Shown: one piece after another, positions 8,751 to 17,186 of the stretch
How positions within the stretch are numbered: position 1 is the first letter of the stretch
How the letters are laid out: each line of letters starts with the position of its first letter
Assembly: GCA_046152925.1 (NCBI GenBank)
Contig: JBJXFX010000032.1
Span: 51,918-115,917 of the forward strand
Direction: 5' to 3'
Origin: CAMAUF01 sp046152925
Lineage (GTDB): Bacteria > Chloroflexota > Dehalococcoidia > Tepidiformales > Tepidiformaceae
DNA: 64,000 bases
The notes under the pieces: generated by a model
What the model saw: the letters and a program-made list of their open reading frames with translations, nothing else
Database searches by the model: none
What the model was told of the DNA's origin: nothing
Program-made: the position numbers and the translations under genes

Positions 8751-9971
8751 ATGGTCCGACGGATCGCCCCGTACGCGGTGTACTCGAACATCTTCCTCGT
8801 GATGCTCGGGTTGGGCGTCATCGCGCCGAACCTGACCGACATCCGGCGGGAGTTCGGGGTGAGTTACGGGGCGATCAGTTGGGGCGTGAGCGCGTTTGCC
8901 TTCGCGCGCTTGATAACGAATCTGCCGGCCGGGATCGCGGCCGGCAGATACCCGCGCCTGCCGCTGCTGATGGCGGGGACCGCGTGCGTAGCGGTGGGGA
9001 GCGTCGCGGCGGCCCTCTCGACGGGATTGCCCGAGTTCCTCATCGCCCGAGCCATCTCGGGCGTTGGCTCGGCCATTTCGACAACAGTCGGCCTGACCGC
9101 AATCTTGGAGGATGCCGACCCGGCGCGGCGTGGGCGAGCGAGCGGTATGTTCCACTCCGCCCTCGGCGGCGGCGCCCTCTTCGGGCCCGGCTTTGGGGCC
9201 GTGATGACGCTGCTTGGCGATTGGCGGTGGAGCCTGTTCGGGGCCGGCGGCGCGGCGCTGCTCTCGTTCGCGCTCCTGGGCCTCGTCCTCGCGATGGGTG
9301 GTGGCCGGGCGCCGGTACGGCCTGCCGTAGCGCGGACAGCGGGGCCGCAACCCCGCCTGCTCGGGGTGTTGATTGGAGGGGCGTCGTTTGCCTACATCGC
9401 CGCCTTCGCGATCTTTTTCGTGCGGGGCGGCGTCCAACAGACGGTCATCCCGTTGCTTGGCCGCGATGCAGTTGGGCTGAGCGTCGGGTCCCTTTCGATC
9501 CTGTTGATGGTTTCGGCCGCGATCGGCACGGTGCTTGGCCCGGCCGTTGGTGGGCTCACGGACCGGCTGGGCCGAGGGCGCGTCTTGGTGCCGGGCCTGA
9601 TCCTGCTGGCCATCGGGACGCTCGTGTTAGCAAGTGCGACTTCGTCTCCGGTCTTCATCGCCGGGGTGATAGCGACATCGTTGGCGGGGACAGCGTTCTC
9701 GATTCCCTCGTCGATGATCGTCGATGCGGTCAGTCCAGAGCAGCGGGCGGCGGCGATTGGGCTTTATCGCGTGGTGGGTGACGCCGCCTTCACGGGGTCG
9801 CCGTTCGTTTCGGGCTACGTGTTGGACGAATTCGGGTTTGCCGCCGCCGGCGTGGTCCCGGCCGTCATCATCGTTTTGGCGCTGGTGGCCGGGCTGTGGT
9901 CGTCCCGGCGGTTCGCCTCACGGGAGGCTCAGAGGCCACTCCCGCTGCGGACCGACGAAGCATCGACCTGA
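8751..9971 (+). CDS. MFS transporter
   Basis: This is a 406-residue permease with 12 predicted hydrophobic segments. Family marks include an N-terminal helix pair with NLTDIRREFGVS, the loop-2/3 region GIAAGRYPRLP, and, in the second half, VGGLTDRLGRGRVLVPG, a repeat of the cytoplasmic loop motif. The start ATG at 8751 has GGAAGGG upstream. Its last 43 bp overlap the end of the convergent MarR gene. It is last in the rightward operon and probably moves a substrate or product of the two hydrolases. Confidence 0.88.
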   Translation: MVRRIAPYAVYSNIFLVMLGLGVIAPNLTDIRREFGVSYGAISWGVSAFAFARLITNLPAGIAAGRYPRLPLLMAGTACVAVGSVAAALSTGLPEFLIARAISGVGSAISTTVGLTAILEDADPARRGRASGMFHSALGGGALFGPGFGAVMTLLGDWRWSLFGAGGAALLSFALLGLVLAMGGGRAPVRPAVARTAGPQPRLLGVLIGGASFAYIAAFAIFFVRGGVQQTVIPLLGRDAVGLSVGSLSILLMVSAAIGTVLGPAVGGLTDRLGRGRVLVPGLILLAIGTLVLASATSSPVFIAGVIATSLAGTAFSIPSSMIVDAVSPEQRAAAIGLYRVVGDAAFTGSPFVSGYVLDEFGFAAAGVVPAVIIVLALVAGLWSSRRFASREAQRPLPLRTDEAST

Positions 9972-10477
9972 GCCCGCAGCTTCGTGAGCGATGCCTGCAT
10001 CACTGTCCGCTGGCGCTCGCTCAACACGCTAAGCAGCTCTTGCGTCAGCCCCACGTGGCGGGGCAGCGTCTCTCGCAACAAACGCTCACCCTCCCCGGTG
10101 AGGCGTACCCAGACGACGCGGCGGTCCGGCGGGATGCGATAGCGTGCGACCAGACCGCGAGACTCCATCCGTTCGACGAGGCGGCCCACGCTGGTGGCGT
10201 CGGTGAACATAATTTCTGCGATTTCGCCGATGCTCTGGTTTTCCGCCGCCCCAAGGAGCACGCCGAACTGCGGGCCCGTGAGGCCCGAATCGCGGAAGCT
10301 CTCCCGAACGGCCCGGCGCAAGTCGCGGGCGGTGAGGGCGAGCAGCCGGAAGAGGGCTTCAGACGGCTCCGCGAGTTGGTCGCGGAGCCAGGCAGCGAGT
10401 TCGGCATCTTGCGGGGGCACGGCCCTGCCATCTTGCCGCGCGGTCCCGTTGAGTTCGAGCATCCCCATTTCGCCCAT
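9929..10477 (-). CDS. MarR-family transcriptional regulator
   Basis: This 182-residue protein has a MarR winged helix-turn-helix core. An N-terminal dimerisation helix (residues 25-65) leads to LTGPQFGVLLGAAENQSIGE, the recognition region MFTDATSVGRLVERMESRGL, and the wing RIPPDRRVVWVRLTGEGERL; a long C-terminal helix follows. MarR proteins usually repress adjacent catabolic or efflux operons and release DNA on binding a small ligand. It faces the MFS gene convergently with a 43-bp coding overlap. The palindromes at 6946-7005 are its most obvious candidate target. Starts at 10477, 10468 and 10462 are all possible. Confidence 0.9.
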   Translation of the reverse strand: MGEMGMLELNGTARQDGRAVPPQDAELAAWLRDQLAEPSEALFRLLALTARDLRRAVRESFRDSGLTGPQFGVLLGAAENQSIGEIAEIMFTDATSVGRLVERMESRGLVARYRIPPDRRVVWVRLTGEGERLLRETLPRHVGLTQELLSVLSERQRTVMQASLTKLRAQVDASSVRSGSGL

Positions 10478-10504
10478 CCCGTACCGGCTGTCGCGGCCGG
10501 GACG

Positions 10505-10510
10505 TAGACT
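10505..10510 (+). promoter_or_regulatory. -10 box of a leaderless-type promoter (TAGACT)
   Basis: TAGACT ends eight bases before the ATG at 10519, and no Shine-Dalgarno sequence is present. The spacing fits transcription starting at or next to the start codon. Confidence 0.5.
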
Positions 10511-10518
10511 CGGCGCGC

Positions 10519-11298
10519 ATGCATATTCTGGTGCTTGGGCACAGCGACTCCGCTGGCAACGCGCTCCCGGAGGGTTCCGAGCCGTGGCCGGTGCTGCTCA
10601 AGAAGGGGCTGGAAGCCGGAGGCGCTCTTGGATCTGTCACCCTGTCAAACCGTTCCTACGCGCCGCTTGCGGATCCCGGGCTCGGCCGGCTCGAAGGTTA
10701 CCTCCAGGAGCAGCCCCCGGACCTGGTCATCGTTTCGCCGTCGTGGTTTCCGTTCCTCATCCGGACAGTTAAGTCGCGACTCCGAGCAAGATGGGGCAAG
10801 CGCGCCGTCGAGCTCGCGCGGCGGGTCGAACTGCGCTTCGACGACCTGACGTTGGGCCGGCGAATAGGTGGCCGGCGGGCCAACGCGCTCGGCCGCCGGA
10901 TGGCGAGGCGCCTCCTCGGGACCGCCCCGATCTCGAGCTACGAGCGCACCATGGAGAAGTATGACGCCGTGATGCGCCGCCTTTCGCGTCTCGAGGACGT
11001 CCCGGTCATCGTCCAGGTGGACCTGGGTCCAGCGTCGCGACTTCACACACCCCAGATGACCAAGGCTATGGGGCGGTTTGCGACGGACATCGCCGCCATG
11101 GCCGTGCGCTACCGGTTCCATCCGGTCCCGTACGACGAGGGGCTTTCGTCCGCCGAGCGTGACGCCACCTACCTGCCGGACGGCATTCACCGAACGCCAG
11201 AGAAGCACGAGACCGCCGCGAAACGGCTGCTGGAGGTCGCGCGTGCGGCCTTGGCTGGGCAGCCCACGCGCCAGCTGGGGGCGGCGCGGGAGGGTTAG
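10519..11298 (+). CDS. SGNH/GDSL-family hydrolase
   Basis: This is a 259-residue esterase or lipase-like protein of the SGNH fold. Block I is atypical but recognisable (HILVLGHSDSAGN), giving the nucleophile serine near residue 9. Block V is DGIH near the C-terminus (YLPDGIHRTPEKHE), supplying Asp and His. No signal peptide is visible, so it is probably cytoplasmic. It has its own leaderless-type promoter. Its stop overlaps the convergent giant membrane-protein gene by 4 bp. The substrate is unknown. Confidence 0.8.
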   Translation: MHILVLGHSDSAGNALPEGSEPWPVLLKKGLEAGGALGSVTLSNRSYAPLADPGLGRLEGYLQEQPPDLVIVSPSWFPFLIRTVKSRLRARWGKRAVELARRVELRFDDLTLGRRIGGRRANALGRRMARRLLGTAPISSYERTMEKYDAVMRRLSRLEDVPVIVQVDLGPASRLHTPQMTKAMGRFATDIAAMAVRYRFHPVPYDEGLSSAERDATYLPDGIHRTPEKHETAAKRLLEVARAALAGQPTRQLGAAREG

Positions 11299-14200
11299 CT
11301 TGGCGCCTCGGAGCTGGGCGGTGGTCGCTGGTTTGTCTGCCACCAATTCACAACGCGCACGCGGAATCGGTCCCAACGCTCCCGTTCCAGCAGCAGGACG
11401 AAACCGAAGGCGATCAGCGCGGTCCCGGCGATCCCGAGGAGCAGCCAGTAGGGCGCGGTGAAGAGCCCGCCGGTGACGATCCGGATCGATGTCACCCCCA
11501 GAGCGACCACCGCCACCGGTACCAACCAACGCAGGTGGAAGACGAGCCCTGTCACTAAGAGCGCGATGGCGATGCCGAGGATTTCGAGCCCGAAGGCGGC
11601 GCCACCTGGCTCGAAGCTCTGCTCCGCCGGCGGCAAGAGCAAGGCAAGCGCCCCAACGACGGAGACCGCTTCGTGGGCTTGGAGGTGCCTGGGGACGATC
11701 TCGGGTGTCGTGCGGAAGGTCGAGCTCACGAAGATGAGCCAGAGGCCGGCCGGTGCGACGTACGCTTGGACGTTCGTCGGCTGCTGGGTTGCGATGGCCA
11801 TGAGGCCCGCGGCGAGGATGACCGCGCTTCCCGGAATCCAGACCCAGCGCCGGTCGAGCCGCAGTCCCTCGGCCGCGACCGCCGCCCCGACCAGGCCGAG
11901 CACGACCGCGCCCAAGGCCCATTCTTCTGTTTCGACGAGCGGCCGGCCGGCTGTCAGGTCGCTGGCGCGTCGCCCCAAGAGCAAGCCCGAGACCGCCGTT
12001 GCCGCGAGCCACGGCGCCCAGGAGAGGTAGTAGATGATGTATTCGGGCTCGCCCTGACGGCCGCTGTAGCGCCGGAGGGTGATCAGCGCCGCCCACTCGA
12101 TGAGCGCGAGCGCGGCAAAGCCGACGGGGAGGTAGGACAGGTCCAGGCCTTGCCGTCGCCAGAACGCCCACAGCGTGAGGAAGAGGGCCGAGTTTGCGAT
12201 GCCTGCGAGCGTCCAGCGCCGCGTGCCGAAGAAGGCGACCAGCGGCCCGGCGGTGGCGACCCCCCCGACCGCGGTCGCCGTGCCGTCGGAGGCGGAGGCG
12301 AGGACTCCCGCCAGGGTCGCGACGGCCAGCGCCCCGGGCGTGAATGCCCAGAACCCGGTCTCGCCGCGGAATCGCAGCGCAGCCAACAGCCATCCGGCCG
12401 AGGCGAGCGCGACGAACACCCAGGCCCGGTCGGCGCCGTCGATACTTGCGAGGTCGTTGAACGATGCGAGGGCGCCGGCGGCAAAGGCGACGCTTCCTTG
12501 GGCGAGGAGCGTCGCTTCCATGGTTTGGTGGCGCGTGGTCGGCGTCACTTGCGCGAGGAGCGCGGTGAGCGTGCCGCGCGTGCGCCAGGCCGCGACCCAC
12601 CAGAGCGCCGCGGTGATCGCCTGGGCGGCGAGGCCGTGGGCTGGCTCGCGGTAGCCGGCGGGCAGCACGGCGACCGTCGCGGTGGCGCCGAGGAGCAGCG
12701 CGTAGGCCCAGCCGAACGGGGCGATGTCGGGACGGTCGCGCCACCAGCGCTCGGTGGCCATCAGGGCTGCCGAGGCGGCGAGCGCCGGATAGGGCCACCA
12801 TTCCGGACCCGCACCGGCCGCCCAGAGCGTGCTCGCGCCGGCGGCTGAAACGGCGGCCGGGCCGATCAGGAGCGAGCGGTCGCGGAAGTGGACTCCTTGG
12901 ACGAACACACCGGCGAGGGCCACGAGGTGCGCCAAGGGCAGCGGCCAGCGCTCATAGGCCGGCTCCGTGGCAAAGACGTGGGCGATCGCGACGGCGACGG
13001 CCGAGACAAACATGGACGCGTTTCGCCACTCCCGAGACCAGCGCGCGTCGATCAACGCTGGGACCACGTAGCTCGCGCCGACGCCGGCTCCCCAGACGGT
13101 CAGCCATTCGGGCGCCATGTCGAAGGCGGCCCAGCAGGCGGTCGCGCCAGCGCCCGCGGCCAGCGGTGGCAGGACGGCGATCGCCGGGCGGACGCCGAGC
13201 CGCCAGCGCCAGACGGCGAGCGCACCGGCCAGCAGTGGGGGCGCATAGGCTGGCGCCAGCGCCCAACGTTGGTCGACTGGCTGCGCGGCGTGGGCGCCCG
13301 CAATCCCGATGGCTCCGGCCGCCGCGCCCAACATGAGCCAGCGATCTCGCCAGGCGGGGCTATCGAGCCAGGCGAGCGTGACGTAGCCGAGCGAGGCCGA
13401 AGCGACAATGACGCCGTACCAAACGACTTCGAGCCCGGAGGCGGCCCAAAGCCCCGTGAGGACCGTGAGTGAGGCGAGGGCGGGCGTCGCACCGGGCGCC
13501 GTGCGCCACTGGAAGCGCCATACGGCCGTCGAGAGAGCGCTGCCGCCGAGCACCATCGCGTAGGTCAAGGGCAGCGCTCCCCGGATCTGGTCGTCCCAGA
13601 GCACACCGCCATGGCCGAGCGCCAGCGCGACGAGAGCTGACACGGTGGCCGAGTCCCACCAGATCTCGCGCCGCCCTCGTGGGTCGAAGCGCGCCAGCAC
13701 CAGGTACCCGAGGACGGCGCCGGCCGCGAACGGTCCATACCAGCTCGGCGCCAGTCCAGAGACGGCCCAGACGGTCGTTGCGGCCACCGCGGCGAGGAGC
13801 GCCGGCAGCGCGAGCCCGGCTTCGACCCAGTTCCACCTCAGGAAGGCGACGGCGGCGCTCCCACACGCGACCCAGTAGGTGATTGGGAGCGCGGCGTGCG
13901 CGGCGCCGGTTTCCGGTGCGAGGAGGTGGGCTGCGACGAGCGCCCCGATACTGCCCGCGAGCGTGGCCGAGGCCCAAGGCCGCGCCGTTTGTGGCTCGTC
14001 CAGATGGGCGATGAGAAGGTAGCCGGCGGCGGCGGCGGCCCCGATGACCGCCCACCACTCGGGCGCCAGGTCCCAGCCCGCCCACGCGACCGTGCCCGCC
14101 GTCATCCCGAGGAGCACCGGCAGGCTTCCCGGCCCGAGACGCCAGAAGAACCGCCAGCGTCCTGTCCAAATCGCGGCGCTCAAAGTCGTCAGCCCATAGA

Positions 14201-17051
14201 CGGCGGGCAGCGGCCAACGCTCACCCCCCTCCTCTTCGAGGATGAAGAGGTGGACCCCCGGGACAGCGATGGCGGTCGCGATCAGCGCGAGGGCGCCCCA
14301 GGCTGGCCGGTAGGGCGAATCGTCGAGGTGCGCGAGCAGCAGATAGCCAGCCGCCGCGGCCGCGGGGAAGACCGCTAGCCATTCCGGGGCGAGGTCCCAG
14401 CCGGCCCAGGCGGCGGAGCCGACCGCCATCGTCGCGAGCGCCGGCAGGCTGCCGGGGACGAGGCGCCAGAAGAACCGCCAGCGGGCCGTCCAGAGCGCAG
14501 CGCTCAGCGTGGTCACCGCGTAGGCCGAGGGAAGAGCCCAGTGGTCGCCGTCTGGGTCCAAGACGAACGCGTGTACCGCGACGAGCGCGACGGCCGCCGT
14601 CGCTCCGGCCAACGCTCCCCAATAGTTGCGATTGAGCGACCGGTCAATGTGCGCCAGGGCGAGGTACCCGCTGGCAGCGAACACCGGGAAGACCGCCAGC
14701 CATTCCGGCGCGAGCTCCCAGCTGGCCCATGCCGCCGTCGCGGCCTGCGCGGCGAGCACCGCTGGCAGGGCCCCGGGCGCCGCGGGCCAGGTGAGCCGCC
14801 AGCGCCAGATGGAGATCGCCGCCACGACCGTGGTCGGCACGTAGGCGAGCGGGAGCGCCCAGGGAGCGCCCCCTGGGTCCGTGCCGATGGCGATATGGGC
14901 GAGCGCGGGGCCGAGCGCGGCCGTCGCGGCCATTGCCCAGCGCCACCCTTCCCGGCGGTCTGGGCGGTCGAAGAGCGCGAGCGCCAAGTAGCCGAGCGGG
15001 GCGATCCCGGCGAAGACGCCATACCAGGCGAGCGCGGCGTCTTCGGCCGCCCATGCGGTCGTCCCGGCCAGCGCCGCACCAACCGCCGGAAGCGCGGCGC
15101 CGGCCGCCAGCCAGCGCCATCGGCCGAACGCGGCGGAGAGCCCGACGAACGCGACCGCGATGGTTGCTGGCAAGGCGCCACGGTCGGCGCCCTCTCTGGG
15201 GACGAGGACGATCGCGAGCGCTGCGCCAAGGGTGAACGCAAGCCCGGCGACGTTTCCCCAGTCCGGGGCGCGGCTCGGCCGGTCGAAATGGGCGACCGCG
15301 AGGTAGCCCAGGCCCGCCCCGGCCACGAACGGCGCCAGCCACTCGGGCGCGAGCCCCGCGGCTGCCCACCAGGCGGCGGCAGCCGTCGCGCTCGCGAGCA
15401 CCGGCGCAGCGGCGAACGCTGGCGCCCAGCGTTGCCAGCGGAACCCCGCCAGGACCGTTGCCAGGGCGAGGCCGTACGCCACCGGCAGCGCCCATCGCTG
15501 CCCGCCGACCAGCGGGATTGCCGCTTGGGTCCAGATCAGGCTTGCGGCACCGAGGACGAGGCCGCCGAGCAGGACCCATGGCGCGGCCGGGTCTCGCGAC
15601 CACCGTGACGCGCCGATCAGATACGGCGCGCTCCCGATGACCATGAACCATGGCCCGAACCAGGCCGCGGGGACGTTGACCACCGACCCGAGCGCCCCCC
15701 AGGCGAGGAGGGCTGCCGGTCCGCCCGCCAGCGCGTAAAGCCGGCCGTAGCCGCGGGCCGCGAGGCCGAAATAGAGCGCGGCGCACGAAATCGAGGCGAT
15801 GAGTAAGAGCAGGTCGGTCGGGGCTTGGTCCCGGCTGAACACGAGAAAGCGCAGCGCCACGAAGTCGATGGGCACGAGGATCGCGCCGAGTCCGAGGAAG
15901 ACTGGCCCGGCCTCTTTAACGCGCTCCCAGCGATGGAGGCCCAAGCCGCCGCCGAGGAAGGCAACGGCATAGGCCGTGAGGACCGCGAAGCGCACGCCGC
16001 CGCCGATCCCCTCCCCCTGGTAGCCGACGAATACCACCGCGGCCACCGAAAGCAGGAACGCCCCGACGTACAGCAAGATGTCGGCCTGGCGTTCGGCGGC
16101 CCACCCGAGCGCGACCTTGCGGAGGTCACGATGCTCGCGCGGGGGCTCGGGGATGGCGGGCTCGGGCTCCGGCGCTTCGGCGTCCGCGAACTCGGGCTCC
16201 GCGGTGGCGCTCGCGGGCATGGATTCGGTTGGCGCGATGATCGTCCCGGCGTGAGCGGCGCCTTGAGCGGGCGGCCCTCCGCGCTCCCAGGCTGGCGCAC
16301 GGGTGGGCTCGGGGCGAACGATGGGCCCGGCTGCCTCCTCCGGCGGCGGGAGCGTCACGGACTCCGGAGCGGTCTCGATGGCGGGCGCGACTACGGGCGC
16401 GGAGGGTAGGGCGGATGGCGCACCCGGCGGCTCCGCGGCCTGCGGCATCGTTGCGGGGTCAACGATTATGGCGAGCGCCGGGTCAGGGCCCGCGGGCTCG
16501 AACACACGCGGCGGGGGCGCGAGTGGTACGGATTCCGGGGCCTCAGTCTCCTCGGGCGCGCTCGGGCGCATTTCGCCCTGACCGGAGCGGAGACGGCCGA
16601 GGCCGTGCTCGTGCCAGTTCCTGACGCGGGCGAACGTCGCGAGGTCGATCCGGCCGGCCTCGTACTCTTGAATAAGCTGGTTCAGGAACGCAGCCGTTCG
16701 GGCGACGGAGGGAGCTTCAGCCTCGGGCGCGCGAGCGTGACCACACTCGGGGCACGCACTGAGGTTGTTCGGGAAGTGACGTCCGCACTCAAGGCAGTAG
16801 ACGCCGCCCAGCAGCCCACGCGCAGGCGCGTTTGGCGCCGCTGGCGCCCCGCCCGGGCCAGAAGCGATGAACCAGACCGCGCCCCCGGCCATCGCGAGGA
16901 AGAGGACGAAGGCGGCGCTGCCGCCCGCCGATGTCGCCACGAAAAACAGGAGCGCGCCCCAAAGCGGGCTCAGGGCAAGGCCTGTGCCGAGCACCACGAG
17001 CGCTTTGACCGCCCAGTGCCACGAACGCGGTCCAGAAGGCCCTGGCGCCAT
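11295..17051 (-). CDS. Giant multispanning membrane protein with zinc ribbon and nine tandem repeats
   Basis: This is a 1918-residue protein. Two N-terminal transmembrane helices are followed by a zinc ribbon (YCLECGR...CPECGHA), then a cytoplasmic region rich in Pro, Glu and Ala (about residues 150-310), then almost continuous transmembrane helices to a basic C-terminal tail. Nine tandem repeats of 105-108 residues start at nucleotides 15491, 15176, 14858, 14537, 14213, 13892, 13577, 13262 and 12944. Each carries ALP-x-AY, a W-rich RW.W segment, a Pro-Ala helix, APEW and GYL-x-LAH.D. Family resemblance is to the poorly characterised giant membrane proteins called SCO7613 C-terminal-domain proteins in Actinobacteria and Chloroflexota. 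The ATG at 17051 has AGAGGAG upstream. Function is unknown; a transport or envelope role is conceivable. Confidence 0.85.
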   Translation of the reverse strand: MAPGPSGPRSWHWAVKALVVLGTGLALSPLWGALLFFVATSAGGSAAFVLFLAMAGGAVWFIASGPGGAPAAPNAPARGLLGGVYCLECGRHFPNNLSACPECGHARAPEAEAPSVARTAAFLNQLIQEYEAGRIDLATFARVRNWHEHGLGRLRSGQGEMRPSAPEETEAPESVPLAPPPRVFEPAGPDPALAIIVDPATMPQAAEPPGAPSALPSAPVVAPAIETAPESVTLPPPEEAAGPIVRPEPTRAPAWERGGPPAQGAAHAGTIIAPTESMPASATAEPEFADAEAPEPEPAIPEPPREHRDLRKVALGWAAERQADILLYVGAFLLSVAAVVFVGYQGEGIGGGVRFAVLTAYAVAFLGGGLGLHRWERVKEAGPVFLGLGAILVPIDFVALRFLVFSRDQAPTDLLLLIASISCAALYFGLAARGYGRLYALAGGPAALLAWGALGSVVNVPAAWFGPWFMVIGSAPYLIGASRWSRDPAAPWVLLGGLVLGAASLIWTQAAIPLVGGQRWALPVAYGLALATVLAGFRWQRWAPAFAAAPVLASATAAAAWWAAAGLAPEWLAPFVAGAGLGYLAVAHFDRPSRAPDWGNVAGLAFTLGAALAIVLVPREGADRGALPATIAVAFVGLSAAFGRWRWLAAGAALPAVGAALAGTTAWAAEDAALAWYGVFAGIAPLGYLALALFDRPDRREGWRWAMAATAALGPALAHIAIGTDPGGAPWALPLAYVPTTVVAAISIWRWRLTWPAAPGALPAVLAAQAATAAWASWELAPEWLAVFPVFAASGYLALAHIDRSLNRNYWGALAGATAAVALVAVHAFVLDPDGDHWALPSAYAVTTLSAALWTARWRFFWRLVPGSLPALATMAVGSAAWAGWDLAPEWLAVFPAAAAAGYLLLAHLDDSPYRPAWGALALIATAIAVPGVHLFILEEEGGERWPLPAVYGLTTLSAAIWTGRWRFFWRLGPGSLPVLLGMTAGTVAWAGWDLAPEWWAVIGAAAAAGYLLIAHLDEPQTARPWASATLAGSIGALVAAHLLAPETGAAHAALPITYWVACGSAAVAFLRWNWVEAGLALPALLAAVAATTVWAVSGLAPSWYGPFAAGAVLGYLVLARFDPRGRREIWWDSATVSALVALALGHGGVLWDDQIRGALPLTYAMVLGGSALSTAVWRFQWRTAPGATPALASLTVLTGLWAASGLEVVWYGVIVASASLGYVTLAWLDSPAWRDRWLMLGAAAGAIGIAGAHAAQPVDQRWALAPAYAPPLLAGALAVWRWRLGVRPAIAVLPPLAAGAGATACWAAFDMAPEWLTVWGAGVGASYVVPALIDARWSREWRNASMFVSAVAVAIAHVFATEPAYERWPLPLAHLVALAGVFVQGVHFRDRSLLIGPAAVSAAGASTLWAAGAGPEWWPYPALAASAALMATERWWRDRPDIAPFGWAYALLLGATATVAVLPAGYREPAHGLAAQAITAALWWVAAWRTRGTLTALLAQVTPTTRHQTMEATLLAQGSVAFAAGALASFNDLASIDGADRAWVFVALASAGWLLAALRFRGETGFWAFTPGALAVATLAGVLASASDGTATAVGGVATAGPLVAFFGTRRWTLAGIANSALFLTLWAFWRRQGLDLSYLPVGFAALALIEWAALITLRRYSGRQGEPEYIIYYLSWAPWLAATAVSGLLLGRRASDLTAGRPLVETEEWALGAVVLGLVGAAVAAEGLRLDRRWVWIPGSAVILAAGLMAIATQQPTNVQAYVAPAGLWLIFVSSTFRTTPEIVPRHLQAHEAVSVVGALALLLPPAEQSFEPGGAAFGLEILGIAIALLVTGLVFHLRWLVPVAVVALGVTSIRIVTGGLFTAPYWLLLGIAGTALIAFGFVLLLERERWDRFRVRVVNWWQTNQRPPPSSEAPS
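12630..15491 (-). repeat. Nine tandem 315-324-bp coding repeats inside the giant membrane-protein gene
   Basis: Repeat starts, set by the first codon of the ALP/PLP motif, are 315, 318, 321, 324, 321, 315, 315 and 318 bp apart, always a multiple of three. The third to fifth copies (about 13893-14858) are most alike, sharing WR..W, PGSLP/PGALP, W.LAPEW and GYL.LAH.D. The ninth is degenerate (PLPLAH, AGPEWW). The structure implies repeated in-frame duplication of a roughly four-helix membrane unit. Confidence 0.85.
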
Positions 17052-17186
17052 CAAATGGTGCTCCTCTGGTCCACGGTCGCAGCATCGCACATCGCGGGGA
17101 GGCCTACACAGCTCGGACGGCCCGAAACGGGACGACCTTTACGCGATTGACCAATTGGACACTCAGCTGCGACCGGTTGGGACACT

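Noticed and set aside
7089..10477. Assignment of the locus to nicotinate degradation (nicD, nicF, nicT, nicR)
   Set aside because: Only generic families match; the ring hydroxylase, nicX-type dioxygenase and nicE are missing, so the pathway is not supported.
10645..12801. Minus-strand open frame of 718 codons
   Set aside because: Arg- and Pro-rich shadow of the giant membrane-protein gene and of the SGNH gene; no motif.
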